19,761 nucleotides of DNA, taken from NCBI GenBank assembly GCA_043784465.1, contig JAYVYJ010000260.1, positions 1-19,761 of the forward strand. The letters are read 5' to 3'. This DNA is from Roseiarcus sp043784465 (GTDB taxonomy: Bacteria > Pseudomonadota > Alphaproteobacteria > Rhizobiales > Beijerinckiaceae). The position numbers and the translations under genes were made by a program. Below are positions 16,834-19,761 of the stretch, in pieces. How positions within the stretch are numbered: the first letter of the stretch is position 1; each line of letters starts with the position of its first letter. Under the pieces are notes generated by a model. The model did no database searches, was not told the DNA's origin, and saw nothing but the letters and a program-made list of their open reading frames with translations.

Positions 16834-17013
16834 GGCGGCATATGTTTCGTTTCCGCCCCCGCTGTCAACAGGAAATCGCCGCCGCGTTCCGCCGGCAAAA
16901 AACCCGCCTGCGCAGAAAGCGACGCCCGTGGCCGCGCGCCTGCGAGCGGCGCCTTCCCCTCGCGCCCCGTCAGGGGCTATGCGTGGGCGTCGTTCGCTTC
17001 TGGAGCCGTCTGC

Positions 17014-18042
17014 ATGAAACGCATCGCCCAAATTGTCGCCGCCGCGCTGGCGCTGGCCGCAAGTTCGCCGGGGCTCGTCGCAGGCTCCGCCTCGGCGGGA
17101 ACGCTCGACGCCATCAAGCAGCGCGGACAGCTGGTCTGCGGCGTCAACCCCGGCCTTGCGGGCTTTGGCCTGCCCGATGATCACGGCGTCTACAAGGGCC
17201 TCGACATCGACGAATGCCGCGCGCTCGCCGCCGCCATCTTCGGCGATCCCGACAAGGTCAAATACCTGCCCCTCAACGCCAAGGACCGCCCGACCATCCT
17301 CGCCTCCGGGGAAATCGACGTGCTGATCCGCAACACCACCTGGACGCTGTCGCGCGAGACCGGCGGCATGTTCTTCACCGGCGTCAATTATTACGACGGC
17401 CAGGGTTTCATCGTGCGCAAGAAACTCGGCGTCGAGAGCGCGCTCAAGCTCGACGGCGCCAGCATCTGCGTGCAGCAGGGCACCACGACCGAGCTCAACC
17501 TCGCCGATTTCTTTCGCGCCCATGGGCTGAAGTTCGAGCCTGTCGTGTTCGCCACCGACGACGAGACCGTCAAGGCCTACGATTCCGGCCGTTGCGACGC
17601 CTACACCACCGACGCCTCCGGCCTCTATTCCGAGCGCCTAAAGCTCGGCCAGCCCGACGATCACGTGGTGCTGCCCGAGATCATCTCCAAAGAGCCGCTG
17701 GGGCCGTCCGTGCGCAAGGACGATATCGGCTGGTTCCAGGTCGTGCAATGGATGCATTTCGCTCTTGTCACAGCCGAGGAACTCGGCGTCACGAAGGCCA
17801 ATGTCGAGGAGATGCTCAAATCGCCGAAGCCCGAGATCCGCCGCCTTCTCGGCGTCGAGGGCGAGTTCGGCAAGGGTCTAGGTTTGGGGAACGACTGGGC
17901 CTACAAGGCCATCAAAGCGGTGGGGAACTACGGCGAGTCGTTCGAGCGCAACGTCGGCATGGGGTCGCCCATCAAGATCAAGCGCGGCCTCAACGCCTTG
18001 TGGACCAACGGCGGCCTGCAATACGCCCCGCCCATCCGCTGA
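17014..18042 (+). CDS. aapJ: General L-amino-acid ABC transporter substrate-binding protein, AapJ type
   Basis: The protein has 342 residues. A signal peptide (KR, then a hydrophobic Ala/Leu run, cleaved near ASA-GTL, about residue 29) and no lipobox cysteine indicate a soluble periplasmic protein. The mature part has AapJ-family features: LVCGVNPGLAGFG, the paired Cys in LVCGV and DIDECRA, IRNTTWT, ICVQQGTTTELNLADFFR, and the C-terminal NALWTNGGLQYAPPIR. The length is normal for AapJ. AapJ feeds amino acids to the AapQMP inner-membrane importer. GGAG at 17002-17005, eight bases before ATG, supports the start. No aapQ, aapM or aapP follows; the next gene is on the opposite strand, so this is an orphan binding protein that must share a permease encoded elsewhere, or serve another function. 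Confidence 0.93.
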   Translation: MKRIAQIVAAALALAASSPGLVAGSASAGTLDAIKQRGQLVCGVNPGLAGFGLPDDHGVYKGLDIDECRALAAAIFGDPDKVKYLPLNAKDRPTILASGEIDVLIRNTTWTLSRETGGMFFTGVNYYDGQGFIVRKKLGVESALKLDGASICVQQGTTTELNLADFFRAHGLKFEPVVFATDDETVKAYDSGRCDAYTTDASGLYSERLKLGQPDDHVVLPEIISKEPLGPSVRKDDIGWFQVVQWMHFALVTAEELGVTKANVEEMLKSPKPEIRRLLGVEGEFGKGLGLGNDWAYKAIKAVGNYGESFERNVGMGSPIKIKRGLNALWTNGGLQYAPPIR

Positions 18043-18064
18043 GACGGGCGGGACAAAACCGCGG

Positions 18065-18085
18065 CGCGGGGTTCAGCGCCCCGCG
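18065..18085 (-). terminator. Possible terminator hairpin between convergent genes
   Basis: Arms 18065-18071 and 18079-18085 (CGCGGGG/CCCCGCG) form a seven-base GC stem overlapping the end of the hydrolase remnant. On the - strand a TTTT run follows after six more bases, which is weaker than ideal. There is no T run on the + strand. Confidence 0.3.
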
Positions 18086-18975
18086 TAGACCGCACGCTCG
18101 AACCGCTCGTCGAGCGACCGCAACGGCGGCTTCGCGAACGGCAGGGGGTTGCATCGGGATCGTCGCGGCTACGGTCTTTGCGGGGTCGAACCAATAGCGG
18201 TTGTGGAGCACGCCCGCCGATCCCTGCGATCCCGCACAGCGGATGCCCGGCACATCCTGCTCGATCCCCATGAAACCGAAACTATGCGTCTTGGGCGTAC
18301 CCCGAAACGCATCGAAATCAGCCGAGACCGGCGGCGCGGCGGAGGTGAGCTTGCCCACGCGCACGTCGCCGATCTGATGGGCGAGCCGGGTGGCGGCGCC
18401 CGCCGCGCTGAGCACACGGGCGCCGTCGAGCGCGCCCGTGTTGAGAAACATGCGCAGGAAGCGCATGCAGTCGCCCGCTGTCGAATAGAGCGCGTGACCC
18501 CTGCCATAGAACTCGGGATGTGACGGCGGCGCGATTTCGAAAGGGCCAAATTTCCCGTCTTCGCCGCGCGCCGCGACCGCGACGAGCCGTTCTGCGATCG
18601 CCCTTTCCGGCTCGAAGCCCGTGCTGGTCATGCCCGGCGGCTCGAAGATTTCCTCACGGCAGAACTTGTCGACGCGTCGCCCGCGACGACCTGCCCCAAA
18701 CCGTCGATGCCGATTCCGTAATCCCGGCGCACGCCGGGATCGAAGGTCAGCGGATAGTAAAGCGGGGACTTCAGTCCCGACAGAATCGTCGGATGCCGCG
18801 TCGCCGCGATGTAGCGCGCAACGTCGGTGGTGCAGAACCCATAGGCTGGTCCGCAGGCGTGGGTGGCCAGATGGCGCACGGTCGCCGCGGTGCGGGGCGC
18901 GCGCACACGCGCGATGTCCCCGTCAAACGCGTCCAGCGTCTGAACTTTGGCGAATATCGCCGTTCGTCCGCCCAC
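18073..18975 (-). pseudogene. Beta-lactamase-family (class C-like) serine hydrolase remnant, N-truncated and twice frameshifted
   Basis: Three reading frames on the - strand join into one recognisable hydrolase C-terminal part. The first (18975 down to about 18685) has TVRHLATHACG, PTILSGLKSPLYYPLTFDPG and DYGIGIDGLGQVV, the last holding the catalytic-Tyr motif region. Between 18674 and 18684 the frame changes; VDKFCREEIFEPPGMTSTGFEP then continues it. A second shift at the G run 18144-18148 (C run on the coding strand) restores LPFAKPPLRSLDERFERAVYAGR and the stop at 18073-18075. The N-terminal third with the SxxK nucleophile is missing, and in-frame stops lie just upstream of 18975. Family members hydrolyse beta-lactams or esters; this copy should be inactive. 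It lies divergent to a LysR regulator, an ampR-ampC-like layout. Confidence 0.85.
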
Positions 18976-19090
18976 GCGTCAGATCTACGCCTGACCCTGA
19001 GCGAACCGTTCCGCCCCTCCCTCGCCGGCGGGGCGATCCCCCTCTGTGTCCGGCTTGGCGTGCCAGGGTCTCATGATAGGACTTGCCCCC

Positions 19091-19761
19091 ATGAGCGGCT
19101 TCGATCACCTCGACCTCGACGGTCACGCGTTGCGGCTGTTCCTGGCGGTGATCGAGGAGGGCTCGGTAAGCCGCGCCGCCGCGCGGCTCGGCCTTACGCA
19201 GTCGGCCGTCAGCCACGCGCTCACGCGGTTGCGCGACATTTTGCGCGATCCCCTGTTCGTCAAATCGGGGCGCGGCATTGCTGCGACCGCCCACGCCGAA
19301 GCCCTGGCCGAACCGGCGCGCAAATTGCTCGACGCGATGCGCCAGTTCTCCACCGGCGCCGCGTTCGACGCCCGCGCGACGCCGCTGTCGCTGACGGTCG
19401 CCGCCAACGACCTGCAACGCGATCTGCTGCTGCCGGGGCTGCTGGCGCAACTGGAGCGCCATTTCGCCTCCGCCCGCCTGCGCATCGTTCCCTCCGACCA
19501 GCCCACCCCCGACCTTTTGCGCGAGGACCGTTGCGACCTCGTGCTCTCGCCCTTCCCCCCCGAGGGCGCCGATATCCTGCAAAAGCGGCTGATCGAGGCG
19601 GAATATGTCTGTTTCTATGACGCTTCGTCGCGCGCCGCGCCGACGGCGGACGCCTATTTCGCCGCCGATCACGTCACCGTCGTTTACACCAGCCGCGTGG
19701 GCCTCAGCTTCGACCGCGCGATGGAGGCGGCGGGCCATGCGCGGCGTTTCGTCGTCGGCCT
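19091..19761 (+). CDS. LysR-family transcriptional regulator, 3' partial
   Basis: The frame stays open to the window end, giving 223 complete codons of a protein normally about 300 long. The first 65 residues form the LysR winged helix-turn-helix (LRLFLAVIEEGSVSRAAARL, then GLTQSAVSHALTRLRD and DPLFVKSGRGI). The linker helix and the first half of the effector-binding domain follow (LSLTVAANDL, CDLVLSPFPP). ATG 19091 has AGGA nine bases upstream; an in-frame ATG at 19073 with AGGG four bases upstream is an alternative. LysR proteins usually control a divergent neighbour, here the hydrolase remnant about 100 bp away. That would leave the regulator without its local target, though it may act on other genes. 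No clear T-N11-A box was picked out in the short intergenic stretch. Confidence 0.9.
   Translation, partial: MSGFDHLDLDGHALRLFLAVIEEGSVSRAAARLGLTQSAVSHALTRLRDILRDPLFVKSGRGIAATAHAEALAEPARKLLDAMRQFSTGAAFDARATPLSLTVAANDLQRDLLLPGLLAQLERHFASARLRIVPSDQPTPDLLREDRCDLVLSPFPPEGADILQKRLIEAEYVCFYDASSRAAPTADAYFAADHVTVVYTSRVGLSFDRAMEAAGHARRFVVG

Noticed and set aside
18721..18740. Perfect 20-base inverted repeat resembling a REP-type intergenic element
   Set aside because: It encodes the conserved FDPGVRRDYG part of the hydrolase remnant, so coincidental symmetry in coding sequence is the simpler explanation.
18520..19620. 366-codon + strand open frame across the hydrolase remnant and the LysR gene
   Set aside because: It is out of frame with the clear LysR reading frame and is Arg/Pro-rich low-complexity translation.

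Overview
The window is GC-rich (by eye well over 60%), with alphaproteobacterial-style genes: an AapJ-type amino-acid-binding protein, tightly overlapping operon junctions and a GC-stem terminator. A hyphomicrobial (Rhizobiales-type) alphaproteobacterium is my best guess. This is inferred from gene style, not from a marker gene.

Region 1 (1-16605, all + strand) looks like one long operon whose beginning lies outside the window. It encodes the last 3138 residues of a giant modular surface or secreted protein. Its modules are a beta-propeller, Gly/Asp-rich RTX-like blocks, about 13 PKD-like domains and three LamG-like domains. Next come a small DUF3467-type protein, a GAF-TM-HlyD adaptor and a PqqD-like/M50 zinc peptidase/HlyD-like fusion. 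The last two genes are a shortened SecA-like ATPase and a PAPS-dependent-type sulfotransferase. The adaptor and fusion genes overlap by ATGA, and the fusion and SecA-like genes overlap by 8 bp. The sulfotransferase starts 3 or 15 bases after the SecA-like stop, in the same frame. No ABC transporter ATPase or TolC-like channel is visible. The most interesting reading is a dedicated export and modification locus for the giant protein, powered by an accessory SecA instead of a type I ABC exporter.

Region 2 (16606-16840) is a short AT-richer spacer, a tRNA-Tyr(GTA) on the - strand with encoded CCA, and a strong terminator-like hairpin on the - strand just upstream of the tRNA. The giant-protein operon ends next to the 3' end of the tRNA, a classic island boundary position.

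Region 3 (16841-19761) holds an orphan general L-amino-acid-binding protein (AapJ type). A decayed beta-lactamase-family serine hydrolase follows on the - strand; it lacks its N-terminus and has two frameshifts. A LysR-family regulator transcribed divergently from it runs off the window end.
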